13,442 bases of DNA, from positions 1 to 13,442 of the forward strand of contig JACPLS010000004.1 in the NCBI GenBank assembly GCA_016186375.1, in the 5' to 3' direction. This DNA comes from Candidatus Pacearchaeota archaeon. GTDB taxonomy: Archaea > Nanobdellota > Nanobdellia > Pacearchaeales > GW2011-AR1. Numbering within the stretch: position 1 is the stretch's first letter; each line of letters begins with the position of its first letter. The notes below the pieces were generated by a model. It searched no databases, was not told the origin of the DNA, and saw only the letters and a program-made list of their open reading frames with translations. The translations under genes and the position numbers were made by a program. This document shows positions 6,318 through 12,904 of the stretch, one piece after another.

Positions 6318-6627
6318 AAAGACAATAACAACCCGTCTTCCAGATGAATATGTAAATGGATTAAAAGAAATAGAAAAAAAAGAAAATTTAGATACCTCTT
6401 CAGTAGTTAGAAGGCTTTTAGCTTTTGCAATAGCAGAATGGAAGAAAAATTATGCAATCGAACAATATAAAAGTGGGGAGTTTTCTTTCGGTCAAACAGC
6501 AAAATTTGCAGGAATAAGTGTTTGGGATCTTCCCCTTCTTCTTAAACAAAAAGGAATTCATTTAAATTATGATCTTGAAGAACTAAAAAATGATTTAAAA
6601 ACTATAAAATGGAAAGAGAAGCGGTAA
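6313..6627 (+). CDS. UPF0175 antitoxin with ribbon-helix-helix N-terminus
   Basis: This is the antitoxin of a type II system. Residues 1-45 read as a ribbon-helix-helix DNA-binding domain (SKTITTRLPDEYVNGLKEI, then DTSSVVRRLLAFAIAEW). Residues 46-85 carry the UPF0175 signature (YKSGEFSFGQTAKFAGISVWDLPLLLKQKGI). The C-terminal tail is charged and should wrap the toxin. Its last 19 bases overlap the toxin gene, the usual antitoxin-first order with translational coupling. It probably binds the repeats over its own start codon. At 104 residues it is of normal length or slightly longer than UPF0175 proteins lacking the ribbon-helix-helix part. Confidence 0.88.
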   Translation: MSKTITTRLPDEYVNGLKEIEKKENLDTSSVVRRLLAFAIAEWKKNYAIEQYKSGEFSFGQTAKFAGISVWDLPLLLKQKGIHLNYDLEELKNDLKTIKWKEKR

Positions 6628-7091
6628 CAAATTCTAGTTGTCTTATTTATTTGGCTAAAATAAATAGAATTGATCTCCTTAAAAATATCTTTAAAATTAT
6701 TTTTATACCTAAGCAAGTTACTGAAGAAATATTCGAAAAAAACAATTTAGAAAACAATATAATAAAAAAAGAGCTAAATAATTTTATTAAAGAAGTCCAG
6801 ATAAAAGATTTAAAAACATTTCCAATAGATAAAGGAGAAAATTCAGCAATATCTTACTGTTTAGAAAAAAATATTAAGATGTTTTTGTCAGATGACAAGA
6901 AAGCTAGAAATTTTGCACAAACGTTGGGAATAGAGGCTATGGGAACGCTTGGTATTTTACTCAATAATGTTAGAGATAAAAAATTAGAAAAAGAAGAATG
7001 CAAAATATTATTAAAAAATCTCATAGAACGTGGACTTTATATTTCACTTGAGGTCTATTCTGAAATTCTAAAACTTATTGAAGATGCTTAA
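6609..7091 (+). CDS. DUF3368 PIN-domain toxin
   Basis: This is a predicted VapC-like ribonuclease toxin of the DUF3368 family, neutralised by the UPF0175 protein before it. The PIN fold is readable: first strand VTNSSCLIYLAKI (6-18), IPKQVTEEIFE (33-43) with the acidic Glu pair, DKGENSAISYC (74-84) with E77, and FLSDDKKAR (92-100) with D95/D96, followed by GTLGILL (112-118) typical of DUF3368. The first-strand acidic residue is Asn (N8); Asn occurs here in some DUF3368 proteins, so this does not by itself mean inactivity. The ATG lies inside the antitoxin gene (19-base overlap). A strong hairpin follows 13 bases after the stop. Likely substrates are RNAs such as tRNA or mRNA, as for VapC; not determinable here. 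Confidence 0.88.
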   Translation: MEREAVTNSSCLIYLAKINRIDLLKNIFKIIFIPKQVTEEIFEKNNLENNIIKKELNNFIKEVQIKDLKTFPIDKGENSAISYCLEKNIKMFLSDDKKARNFAQTLGIEAMGTLGILLNNVRDKKLEKEECKILLKNLIERGLYISLEVYSEILKLIEDA

Positions 7092-7104
7092 ACAATTAGT
7101 TATT

Positions 7105-7124
7105 GAGAGTTTTGAAAAACTCTC
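7105..7124 (+). terminator. Terminator-like hairpin after the toxin gene
   Basis: GAGAGTTTT (7105-7113) pairs with AAAACTCTC (7116-7124) around a two-base centre, followed by TTT. This plausibly ends the toxin-antitoxin transcript. Confidence 0.6.
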
Positions 7125-7166
7125 TTTGTAAGTTAATTTTCATATAGTAAAAAATCTTAAAAATAA

Positions 7167-7225
7167 GAAAATTAAATTTGCGTAATCTCTTTACTTCAGT
7201 TTGTGAGCAGGCAAATTTAATTTTC
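7167..7225. repeat. Perfect 15-bp inverted repeat
   Basis: GAAAATTAAATTTGC (7167-7181) and GCAAATTTAATTTTC (7211-7225) are exact reverse complements separated by 29 bases. They could form a long stem or be the inverted ends of a small element. Confidence 0.65.
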
Positions 7226-7233
7226 GAGGCTGA

Positions 7234-7326
7234 GAAACTCTTTGAGTTTCGAGGTGCTCAGAAACTATCTGTTTCTGACATGCTCAAGAACTCCAGATAC
7301 GCTCCGGAATTTATTCTGGAGTTCTT
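7234..7326. repeat. Cluster of three hairpins
   Basis: The first hairpin is GAAACTC (7234-7240) / GAGTTTC (7244-7250). The second is TCAGAAAC (7258-7265) / GTTTCTGA (7271-7278). The third is a perfect 12-bp stem, AAGAACTCCAGA (7286-7297) / TCTGGAGTTCTT (7315-7326). Inside the third, CTCCGGAAT (7302-7310) can alternatively pair with ATTCTGGAG (7313-7321), allowing two competing folds. The segment is less AT-rich than its surroundings and ends in TTCTTAAC. It may be a structured RNA or a repeated genomic element. Confidence 0.6.
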
Positions 7327-7440
7327 AACAAATACATCTTCTAACTAGAATACCGAAGATAAATTAATATTATAAATAATTATGATTAAATCTGTAATAA
7401 TTTGGCTATTGTCAGAATAGGAGTAAATCAAAGAGGTCTA

Positions 7441-8820
7441 TTATCTTTTCACAACCCAAACATGCTTGATATTACAAAAATTTCTAACTCCCTCTTTGGA
7501 ATATATTCTTCCAATTCCTGACATTTTGTATCCTCCCCAAGGACATCCTGCTTTTGACATCCCATGCCTATTTATTTCAACAGTTCCTGCTTCAATTCTT
7601 TTAGCAATCTCTTCTCCCTTCATTAAATCGGAAGTCCAAACACTTGCTGTCAAACCATAAATGGAATCATTAGCTAATCTAATTGCCTCATTAACATCAT
7701 TTACTTTAATAATAGGAATAACTGGACCAAAAGTCTCTTCATTCATTATTAGCATAGAGTGATTGACATTAACAATAACTGCCGGAGATAAAAAATAACC
7801 CTTGTTTCCAATTTTAGTTCCTCCATACAAAATTTTCGCACCTTTTTGTAAAGCATCGTTGATATGTAATAAAACTTTCTCCAACTGAAACTTAACAGAA
7901 AACTGCCCCATATCCATTTCTTCATTGAAAGGGTCTCCTACTTTAATTTTCTTAATTTCATCTACACATTTCTGAACAAATTCATCATACCTTTTTTCCG
8001 CACAATAAACTCTCTCCACGCCAAAACATACTTGTCCTGTATACATAGTCGCACTTTTCACTATTTCCTTTGCACATTTATCTAAATCTGCATCTTCTAA
8101 AATAATAGCAGGATCTTTTCCTCCTAATTCCAAAACAAACTTATGCAATTTTTGAGCGCAATTTTCAAATACTTCCTTTCCTGCTATTATACTCCCAGTT
8201 AAAGAAACAAAATCAATATCGCTTTCAACCAAATATTTTCCTATTTCCTTTCCTCCAATAACAATCTGAAAAGCAACATCCGGGAGACCTTCTTTTTTCA
8301 GTATGTCAAATAATTTATTTAATTCCAGACATGAAAATATCGCATATTCGCTTGGCTTCCAAATCACATTATTTCCACAAAGCAAAGCAGGAATTATAGA
8401 TGCTAATGAAACAAAAACAGGAGCATTCCAAGGTGAAATAATAACCACCGTTCCAATTGACTCATATCTTATATAATTCCTCTCAATATCATTCTCAAAA
8501 ATCTCTTCATCTTGAATAAAAACAGGGACAAGGTTACAAAATTCTCTTACTCTCTTATTACTAATTTCAACCTCATGTCTTCCTGCTTTCAAGGGCTTAC
8601 CTATTTCCCCAGCCATTGTTTTAGAAATAGTTTCCGTGTGTTCTTCTAATATTCCCACTAATTTCTCAATAATTCTCACTCTTTCATCAATACTCATTAA
8701 TGGCCAAGTTTTATCGTTCTTAGCTTTTCTTATTATCTCGTTAATCTCTTCATTGCTGTTTTCTTCAATTACACCATAAACTTCTTCTGTAGATGGATTT
8801 ATTGTTGTTATTAATCCCAT
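7441..8820 (-). CDS. NAD(P)-dependent aldehyde dehydrogenase
   Basis: This is a cytoplasmic aldehyde dehydrogenase superfamily enzyme oxidising an aldehyde to the acid. At 459 residues it is full length. Motifs occur in order: SPWNAP with the oxyanion Asn (N132), WKPSE (154-158) whose Glu favours NAD over NADP, SLTGS (207-210) at the cofactor site, general base E231 in ELGGKDP, nucleophile C265 in GQVCFGVER, then EETFGPV and the closing PWGGYKMSG. The overall form resembles succinate-semialdehyde and related non-CoA dehydrogenases; the substrate cannot be read from the sequence. A TATA box sits 26 bases before the ATG, so the message is probably leaderless. It is divergent from the prephenate dehydrogenase gene (107 bases between starts), so they may share regulation, though no pathway link is evident. 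Confidence 0.92.
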   Translation of the reverse strand: MGLITTINPSTEEVYGVIEENSNEEINEIIRKAKNDKTWPLMSIDERVRIIEKLVGILEEHTETISKTMAGEIGKPLKAGRHEVEISNKRVREFCNLVPVFIQDEEIFENDIERNYIRYESIGTVVIISPWNAPVFVSLASIIPALLCGNNVIWKPSEYAIFSCLELNKLFDILKKEGLPDVAFQIVIGGKEIGKYLVESDIDFVSLTGSIIAGKEVFENCAQKLHKFVLELGGKDPAIILEDADLDKCAKEIVKSATMYTGQVCFGVERVYCAEKRYDEFVQKCVDEIKKIKVGDPFNEEMDMGQFSVKFQLEKVLLHINDALQKGAKILYGGTKIGNKGYFLSPAVIVNVNHSMLIMNEETFGPVIPIIKVNDVNEAIRLANDSIYGLTASVWTSDLMKGEEIAKRIEAGTVEINRHGMSKAGCPWGGYKMSGIGRIYSKEGVRNFCNIKHVWVVKR

Positions 8821-8841
8821 AAAATGCCTAAGATATTGGAA

Positions 8842-8850
8842 TATATAAAA
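8842..8850 (-). promoter_or_regulatory. TATA box of the aldehyde dehydrogenase gene
   Basis: TTTTATATA on the minus strand is centred 26 bases before the ATG at 8820, indicating a leaderless transcript. A second AT box (TATATAG) lies about 10 bases farther upstream. Confidence 0.6.
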
Positions 8851-8897
8851 TTCTCTATATAAAAAAGATTACAATAATTAAAAGTAATTGCCGATGT

Positions 8898-8906
8898 ATT
8901 TAAATA
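8898..8906 (+). promoter_or_regulatory. TATA box of the prephenate dehydrogenase gene
   Basis: ATTTAAATA is centred 26 bases before the ATG at 8928; leaderless start expected. It lies about 50 bases from the opposing promoter of the aldehyde dehydrogenase. Confidence 0.65.
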
Positions 8907-8927
8907 GTGAATTTTCAGTGAAAAAAT

Positions 8928-10223
8928 ATGGAAATAGGGATTATTGGTACAGGAGATATGGGAAAAATATACGCTAGAGAGTTTTCTAGAGCAGGATATA
9001 AAGTAAATTGTTCTGATTTACCAGAAAATAGAGAAAATTTAGAAAAAAATTTAGCAGGGACCGGAGTGAATATATTAGATGATGGTGTTGCTGTATCAAG
9101 AAGTAGTGATTTGATTTTCTACTTAGTTCCAATAGAATCTTTAGAAAAGGCAGTTATACATTCTGGACCTTCCACAAAAAAAGATGCGATAGTCTCCTCT
9201 GGAACATCTGTCATGGCACCATCAGTAGATGCATTTGAAAAATACCTGCCTTCTGATGTAAATATTATAAATTGGCATTGGCTATTCGGCCCTTCAATCA
9301 AACCACAAGGGCAAAGAACAGCTTTAGTAAATCACAGAAGTAATAAAATAGCATTTCAAAGAGGAATAAGTGCTTTTGAAACTATTAAAACAAAAATCAT
9401 AGAATTGCCTACATATTTGGAACATGACCAAATAACAGCAGACACCCAAGCAGCTACTCATGTTGGTTTTGAATCAATGGGCACTGCATGGAAAAATATG
9501 GGTATCTTCCCATGGGAAAATCAGACTTACTTTGGTGGCATTGATAATATTAAAGTCTTAATGTGCCTAAGAATCTATGTTGGAAAATCTCATGTTTATT
9601 CAGGATTAGCAATTCACAATTTCTACGCGAAACAGCAAATCAAACAATATGCTAATTCGGTATTCAATTTATTTAGCTTAATGATTCAAGAAGATGAGGG
9701 AAAATTTAGAGAGAGAATACTAAAAGTTAAAGAAGGAATATTCAATAATGGTGATTCTCCTATTCTCCTCGATGATAAAGTTATGGGAAATTTTAGTCTA
9801 GAAATTCCAACGAAAGAAAGAACCCCAAATTCTCACCTTAGTTTATTATCTATGGCAGATGCCTGGTATCAATCTAATGTAAACCCTTATAAAAATATGC
9901 TTTGCCAAACACCTTTATTTAGATTGAGATTAGGTATTGTTGAAAATTTATTTAGGAATTCTGAACTTCTTGAAGAAACAATTCAAGCCGCATTGCAAGA
10001 CAAAAAACTTAGAAGAGACGACTTAGAATTCCAAACAGCAGTTAGAGAATGGTCAACAATTATTGGAAATAGCGATATTGCTAGCTATCATCGACATTTT
10101 AACGAAACTAAAAAGTTCTTCGCAAATAGAATTCCAGAAGGAAAGAATAAAAGCGATCAATTATTAGAAAAATTAAGGGAATATGGCCCTGCGCAGGATC
10201 GAACTGCGGACTCCTCTATGTGA
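8928..10223 (+). CDS. Prephenate dehydrogenase, fungal Tyr1-like
   Basis: The predicted activity is oxidative decarboxylation of prephenate to 4-hydroxyphenylpyruvate in tyrosine synthesis. The N-terminus is a Rossmann fold with GTGDMG (7-12). After it come WHWLFGPSIKPQGQ (116-129) and VNHR (134-137), matching the HSLHGP...GQ...HR block of yeast Tyr1. The segments EHDQITADTQAATHV (165-179), ESMGTAW (182-188) and FPWENQTYFGGIDNIKV (194-210) follow, then RIYVGKSHVYSGLAI (215-229). These blocks are close to fungal NADP-dependent Tyr1 rather than ordinary bacterial or archaeal TyrA, and the 431-residue length also fits Tyr1 (about 450). The last 12 residues (GPAQDRTADSSM) and the stop lie inside an antisense tRNA-Val gene, so the native stop was probably lost or the end is shared. 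No other aromatic-pathway gene is present. Confidence 0.85.
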   Translation: MEIGIIGTGDMGKIYAREFSRAGYKVNCSDLPENRENLEKNLAGTGVNILDDGVAVSRSSDLIFYLVPIESLEKAVIHSGPSTKKDAIVSSGTSVMAPSVDAFEKYLPSDVNIINWHWLFGPSIKPQGQRTALVNHRSNKIAFQRGISAFETIKTKIIELPTYLEHDQITADTQAATHVGFESMGTAWKNMGIFPWENQTYFGGIDNIKVLMCLRIYVGKSHVYSGLAIHNFYAKQQIKQYANSVFNLFSLMIQEDEGKFRERILKVKEGIFNNGDSPILLDDKVMGNFSLEIPTKERTPNSHLSLLSMADAWYQSNVNPYKNMLCQTPLFRLRLGIVENLFRNSELLEETIQAALQDKKLRRDDLEFQTAVREWSTIIGNSDIASYHRHFNETKKFFANRIPEGKNKSDQLLEKLREYGPAQDRTADSSM

Positions 10224-10254
10224 AAGAGGCATTTTGCCACTAGACTACAAGGCC
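10184..10254 (-). tRNA. tRNA-Val (anticodon CAC)
   Basis: A 71-base cloverleaf reads on the minus strand. The acceptor stem is GGCCTTG/CAGGGCC with one G-U pair and discriminator A. The anticodon arm is CCTCT-TTCACAT-AGAGG, placing CAC at 34-36. The variable loop has four bases, and the T arm is CGCAG-TTCGATC-CTGCG. The D arm (GTCT, AGTGGCAA, AAAT) is weak, with a C12-A23 mismatch. CCA is not encoded and no intron is seen. The 3' half overlaps the end of the opposite prephenate dehydrogenase gene. Confidence 0.93.
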
Positions 10255-10286
10255 TTTCTGTGATTAAACTTTACGAACAAGCCGGA

Positions 10287-10295
10287 GTTTATAAG
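10287..10295 (-). promoter_or_regulatory. TATA box of the tRNA-Val gene
   Basis: CTTATAAAC on the minus strand is centred 37 bases before the tRNA 5' end, giving a predicted start about 12 bases upstream of the mature tRNA. The rest of the 10296-10440 stretch is plain AT-rich sequence. Confidence 0.5.
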
Positions 10296-10441
10296 TTTTC
10301 ATACTCATTTACAATCAAATAATTTACTCGTCTTTAATTCCAAATAAAAATATAACACTATCTTGTTATTATTAGATTTACATTGATTCATATCTATTTA
10401 CATTAACCTAATTTTCATTCAAAATGAACTAAATGAAAACC

Positions 10442-10450
10442 ATTATATAA
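10442..10450 (+). promoter_or_regulatory. TATA box of the membrane protein gene
   Basis: ATTATATAA is centred 25 bases before the ATG at 10471; leaderless start expected. Confidence 0.6.
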
Positions 10451-10470
10451 TCCTCTTTCTTTCTTTAATA

Positions 10471-11187
10471 ATGAAAAAAGAGTATTACAAAAAACTAACA
10501 ATAATAGGCATATTCGCTATTGCGATGGCTTTCTTAGAAGCAACAATAGTTATTTATCTAAGAAAGATTTATTATCCGTCAGGTTTCAATTTCCCTCTTA
10601 AGGGTCTTATTGAACCATCAATCTTAAATGTAGAATGGATTAGGGAAATCTTTACAATTTTAATGCTCCTATGTATCTCCCTTTTAGCAGCCAAGAAATT
10701 AAATGAAAGATTCGCCTATTTTCTTTACTCATTTGCAATATGGGATATTTTCTATTACATTTGGCTTAAAATTATTCTTAATTGGCCGTATTCTCTATTA
10801 ACATGGGATCTTCTTTTTCTTGTTCCTTGGCCTTGGATAGGCCCAGTCATTGCCCCAATTCTTTTGTCCATAACGATGTTAATTCTTTCTCTTTGCATAG
10901 TTTATTGTCAAGATAAAAATATTAATATAATAATTAAAATTAAAACTAGAGAATGGATTTTACTAATTCTTGGTTCTTTGATTATTCTTTACACTTTTCT
11001 TATAGATTATGGTAAATTAATTTTCTCTGGTTTTACAAAAGACTTTTTTTCTCTCGCCACAAACCTTGAGCTTAACAAAATAATTTCATTGTATAATCCA
11101 ACAAATTATAACTGGTTTCTCTTCATAATTGGAGAATTATTGCTTCTTGTTTCAATTATTTCTTTCTATTTAAGAAATAAGAGATAA
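10471..11187 (+). CDS. Polytopic membrane protein of unknown function
   Basis: This 238-residue protein is mostly hydrophobic, with about six membrane helices (roughly 8-30, 58-75, 80-102, 122-147, 162-180, 213-234). It has no signal peptide beyond the first helix. Its most distinctive part is an aromatic-rich middle: WDIFYYIWLKIILNWP (91-106), then LTWDLLFLVPWPWIGPVIAP (110-129), with conserved-looking acidic residues near membranes (E23, E59, D92, D113). I recall the WDIFYY.WL...WP...WD.LF.IP..W.GP pattern from uncharacterised proteins of bacteria and archaea, without a known role. The gene is monocistronic, with its own TATA box and a terminator hairpin 49 bases after the stop. Confidence 0.8.
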   Translation: MKKEYYKKLTIIGIFAIAMAFLEATIVIYLRKIYYPSGFNFPLKGLIEPSILNVEWIREIFTILMLLCISLLAAKKLNERFAYFLYSFAIWDIFYYIWLKIILNWPYSLLTWDLLFLVPWPWIGPVIAPILLSITMLILSLCIVYCQDKNINIIIKIKTREWILLILGSLIILYTFLIDYGKLIFSGFTKDFFSLATNLELNKIISLYNPTNYNWFLFIIGELLLLVSIISFYLRNKR

Positions 11188-11236
11188 GATATATTTATTC
11201 CTAAGAAAATCGAACCGCAGATAGATCGGTGTAAAC

Positions 11237-11265
11237 AATAATATCATCAAGGATATTATTTCTTT
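11237..11265. terminator. Terminator hairpin between convergent genes
   Basis: AATAATATC (11237-11245) and GATATTATT (11252-11260) form a perfect 9-bp stem with a six-base loop, followed by TCTTTT on the plus strand. It should end the membrane-protein transcript and may serve both directions. A smaller GTAGT/ACTAC hairpin (11277-11290) and a 13-base palindrome over the deacylase stop (11298-11310) follow. Confidence 0.6.
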
Positions 11266-11307
11266 TGGAAAAGTTTGTAGTTTAGACTACTCCCTGCTAG
11301 TTTGAAA

Positions 11308-11769
11308 CTATAATTGTGCGACATCAACTTCTTTAAAGTCAATTATCTTCTTTAAATCCTTAGATTCTATTTCCAAACCATACAAATGGTCACCTGAGCC
11401 AAAATTAATTTTTTGAAGCTCAATTATACCTTTATCTACGAAAATTGGAATAGTTAATAAGAAAGGACATACGGCTCCTGGTTCAATTCCAGTTTCTTTG
11501 ACTAAATCTTCATAACTAACAATGCTAATTTTGCTTCCAATAACTTCTTTCGCTTTAGAAAAATCCATCTTTTTATCTCCTTTTAGGAAAAAAGCATATT
11601 TTTGTCCTTTTTTATCTTTTACGATAATTGTTTTACAAATTTCGCTAGGATTAATTTCATCTTCAGAATATTTTACAACATCTTCAAAAGAAACTCCTTT
11701 TTGGGATAATTTTATCAATCTATAGGAGATACCTTTTTCATCTAGAATTTTAGTTGATTTCAATTCCAT
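11308..11769 (-). CDS. YbaK/ProX-family aminoacyl-tRNA deacylase
   Basis: This 153-residue protein has the YbaK fold, whose members hydrolyse mischarged tRNAs (for example Cys- or Ala-tRNA-Pro) in trans. Readable signatures are CKTIIVKDKKG (45-55) with the conserved Lys, the motif TGIEPGAVCPF (92-102), IFVDKGI, and GSGDHLYGLEI (124-134), which forms the end of the substrate pocket. Length is normal for a free-standing deacylase. The tRNA it edits cannot be read from sequence. It is the second gene of an operon: its ATG follows the NYN gene stop after one base. It ends in TAG, with only six further codons before the next stop, so TAG is used here as a real terminator. Confidence 0.9.
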   Translation of the reverse strand: MELKSTKILDEKGISYRLIKLSQKGVSFEDVVKYSEDEINPSEICKTIIVKDKKGQKYAFFLKGDKKMDFSKAKEVIGSKISIVSYEDLVKETGIEPGAVCPFLLTIPIFVDKGIIELQKINFGSGDHLYGLEIESKDLKKIIDFKEVDVAQL

Positions 11770-11770
11770 A

Positions 11771-12403
11771 TTATTTCAAACAATTCTCCGTAATAATATT
11801 TTTACCTAGAACCAAGAATTTAAAGTTTTCTCTTAATTCTCTTGAATACCCTTTTGCTAGGGAGACGCTAAAAACTTCTTTTTTATTGTTTTGAGCAAGT
11901 TTCATTGCCGGAGTAAAATCAGCATCTCCAGAAAAGACTATTAAAATTTCTGCTTTATTTTTAATAGCAAACTCTACTAAATCAACAGCAAGCATTATAT
12001 CGACCCCTTTTTCTTTTTTCTTCACATTTCCAATACTATCTAAGAGATTTTGTTCAACAATTGGCTTACAATTTTCACACAACTCCATTGAATCAATAAG
12101 TTCTTGTTTTTCTTTTAATAATTCTTTATTTGAATGAACTTGTAGTTTTCTTGTGTGAATTGTAAATTTTGGAATCTTTCTTAAATCATCTATAAATTTT
12201 AAATGAGAGAAATACAAATCTTTGCCATCTCTTAATGTAGGCATAGAATTGTAATATTTTGCCTCTTTTAATTCAACATTGAACTCCTTGCATATCAAAT
12301 TTACAAATTTTTGAAAGTCTAAATTAGAAGGCTTAATTTTCATCTGTTTTAAGTTATGATATAAATTATTGCCATCAATAAAAATAATTGCTTCTTTTGC
12401 CAT
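11771..12403 (-). CDS. NYN-domain (LabA/DUF88-like) ribonuclease
   Basis: The protein is a predicted metal-dependent RNase of the PIN/NYN superfamily. Counting from the Met at 12403, the acidic active site is visible: D10 in FIDGNN, D135 in KGVDIMLAVD with D141, and D160/D162 in SGDADF, all typical of NYN proteins. A CENC pair at 109-112 may hold a metal together with another ligand. An upstream in-frame ATG at 12427 would add eight residues, but it lies within a stable hairpin, and MAKEAIIFIDGNN matches the usual family N-terminus, so 12403 is chosen. It is the first gene of an operon with the YbaK deacylase, suggesting a joint role in tRNA or RNA quality control (inference). Confidence 0.88.
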   Translation of the reverse strand: MAKEAIIFIDGNNLYHNLKQMKIKPSNLDFQKFVNLICKEFNVELKEAKYYNSMPTLRDGKDLYFSHLKFIDDLRKIPKFTIHTRKLQVHSNKELLKEKQELIDSMELCENCKPIVEQNLLDSIGNVKKKEKGVDIMLAVDLVEFAIKNKAEILIVFSGDADFTPAMKLAQNNKKEVFSVSLAKGYSRELRENFKFLVLGKNIITENCLK

Positions 12404-12408
12404 TTTAG

Positions 12409-12447
12409 AAAATATAAAACCCGGCATTGTCCGAAGACCATACCGGG
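12409..12447 (-). promoter_or_regulatory. UUCG-capped hairpin with U-rich tail in the NYN leader
   Basis: Read on the minus strand, CCCGGTAT (12447-12440) pairs with ATGCCGGG (12427-12420). After one G-A mismatch, GTC and GAC close a C(UUCG)G tetraloop. About 11 pairs are formed, with a GC content unusual here. TTTTATATTTT follows directly, then the likely start codon at 12403. This looks like an intrinsic terminator or attenuator in the 5' leader, or the 3' end of a separate short transcript. Confidence 0.6.
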
Positions 12448-12523
12448 GACTTAATAATTATTACAGATAGTAGTGGTTTTTAATCTTTTCTATTTATCGA
12501 TTTCATGTTGAGTCCTAATTTAT

Positions 12524-12586
12524 TATACTATTTTAGAAAGTATATCTTTTTTGATATACTTTGTGTAAACAAGCGTATACTATTTT
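12524..12586. repeat. Repeated TATACTATTTT and a 10-bp dyad
   Basis: TATACTATTTT occurs at 12524-12534 and 12576-12586. Between them AAAGTATATC (12537-12546) and GATATACTTT (12553-12562) form a perfect 10-bp stem with a six-T loop. The rest of 12448-12657 shows nothing further. Confidence 0.5.
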
Positions 12587-12657
12587 TTATCAAGAAATTA
12601 AGAACGATTGTTCCCATAATTTAGATTTTAGATTGCAAAATTAACAGAAAGGATTAT

Positions 12658-12858
12658 TTAATTTTCAGAGTATGGAAAAACAACAGGTTTTCTAATAGAA
12701 TCCTTCATTATAGGTTGTATACCTAAATTTCCATCATAAGCAAGCACATATCTTGTTTCTCTACACTTCAAAATATCACTTTCACATTGTAATACAAACA
12801 TAATGTCATCGATACTCTTCTGAGTTCTACTTCTAAATCTTTCATTAATTTTGTTCAT
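12658..12858 (-). CDS. Hypothetical 66-residue protein
   Basis: This is a short ORF of uncertain reality and no recognised family. It starts basic (MNKINERFRSRTQKSIDD), has two Cys (CESDILKC), and ends in a Pro/aromatic tail (KPVVFPYSEN). In favour: all six Arg codons are AGA, as in neighbouring real genes, and the frame is free of stops. Against: there is no Shine-Dalgarno site, and no TATA box at the 25-26 base spacing; the nearest AT boxes lie 13 and about 37 bases upstream. It diverges from the ATPase gene at the right edge. Confidence 0.4.
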   Translation of the reverse strand: MNKINERFRSRTQKSIDDIMFVLQCESDILKCRETRYVLAYDGNLGIQPIMKDSIRKPVVFPYSEN

Positions 12859-12904
12859 TCATATTGCATAAAATAGTTACTTTTTGTGCAACTATAATGA
12901 AAAC

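Larger units (their letters stand above)
7092..7440. other. Gene-free 350-base region rich in inverted repeats
   Basis: No ORF of note lies between the toxin stop and the aldehyde dehydrogenase stop. Bases 7105-7326 hold five successive hairpins or dyads listed separately. Bases 7327-7440 are plain AT-rich sequence in which I see nothing else. Confidence 0.6.

Noticed and set aside
9119..9301. Minus-strand ORF of 60 codons inside the prephenate dehydrogenase gene
   Set aside because: Fully antisense to a well-supported coding region, with no promoter or family resemblance.
10255..10440. Possible small gene or RNA between tRNA-Val and the membrane protein
   Set aside because: Apart from the tRNA promoter box, I see only AT-rich sequence without ORF or stable stem.
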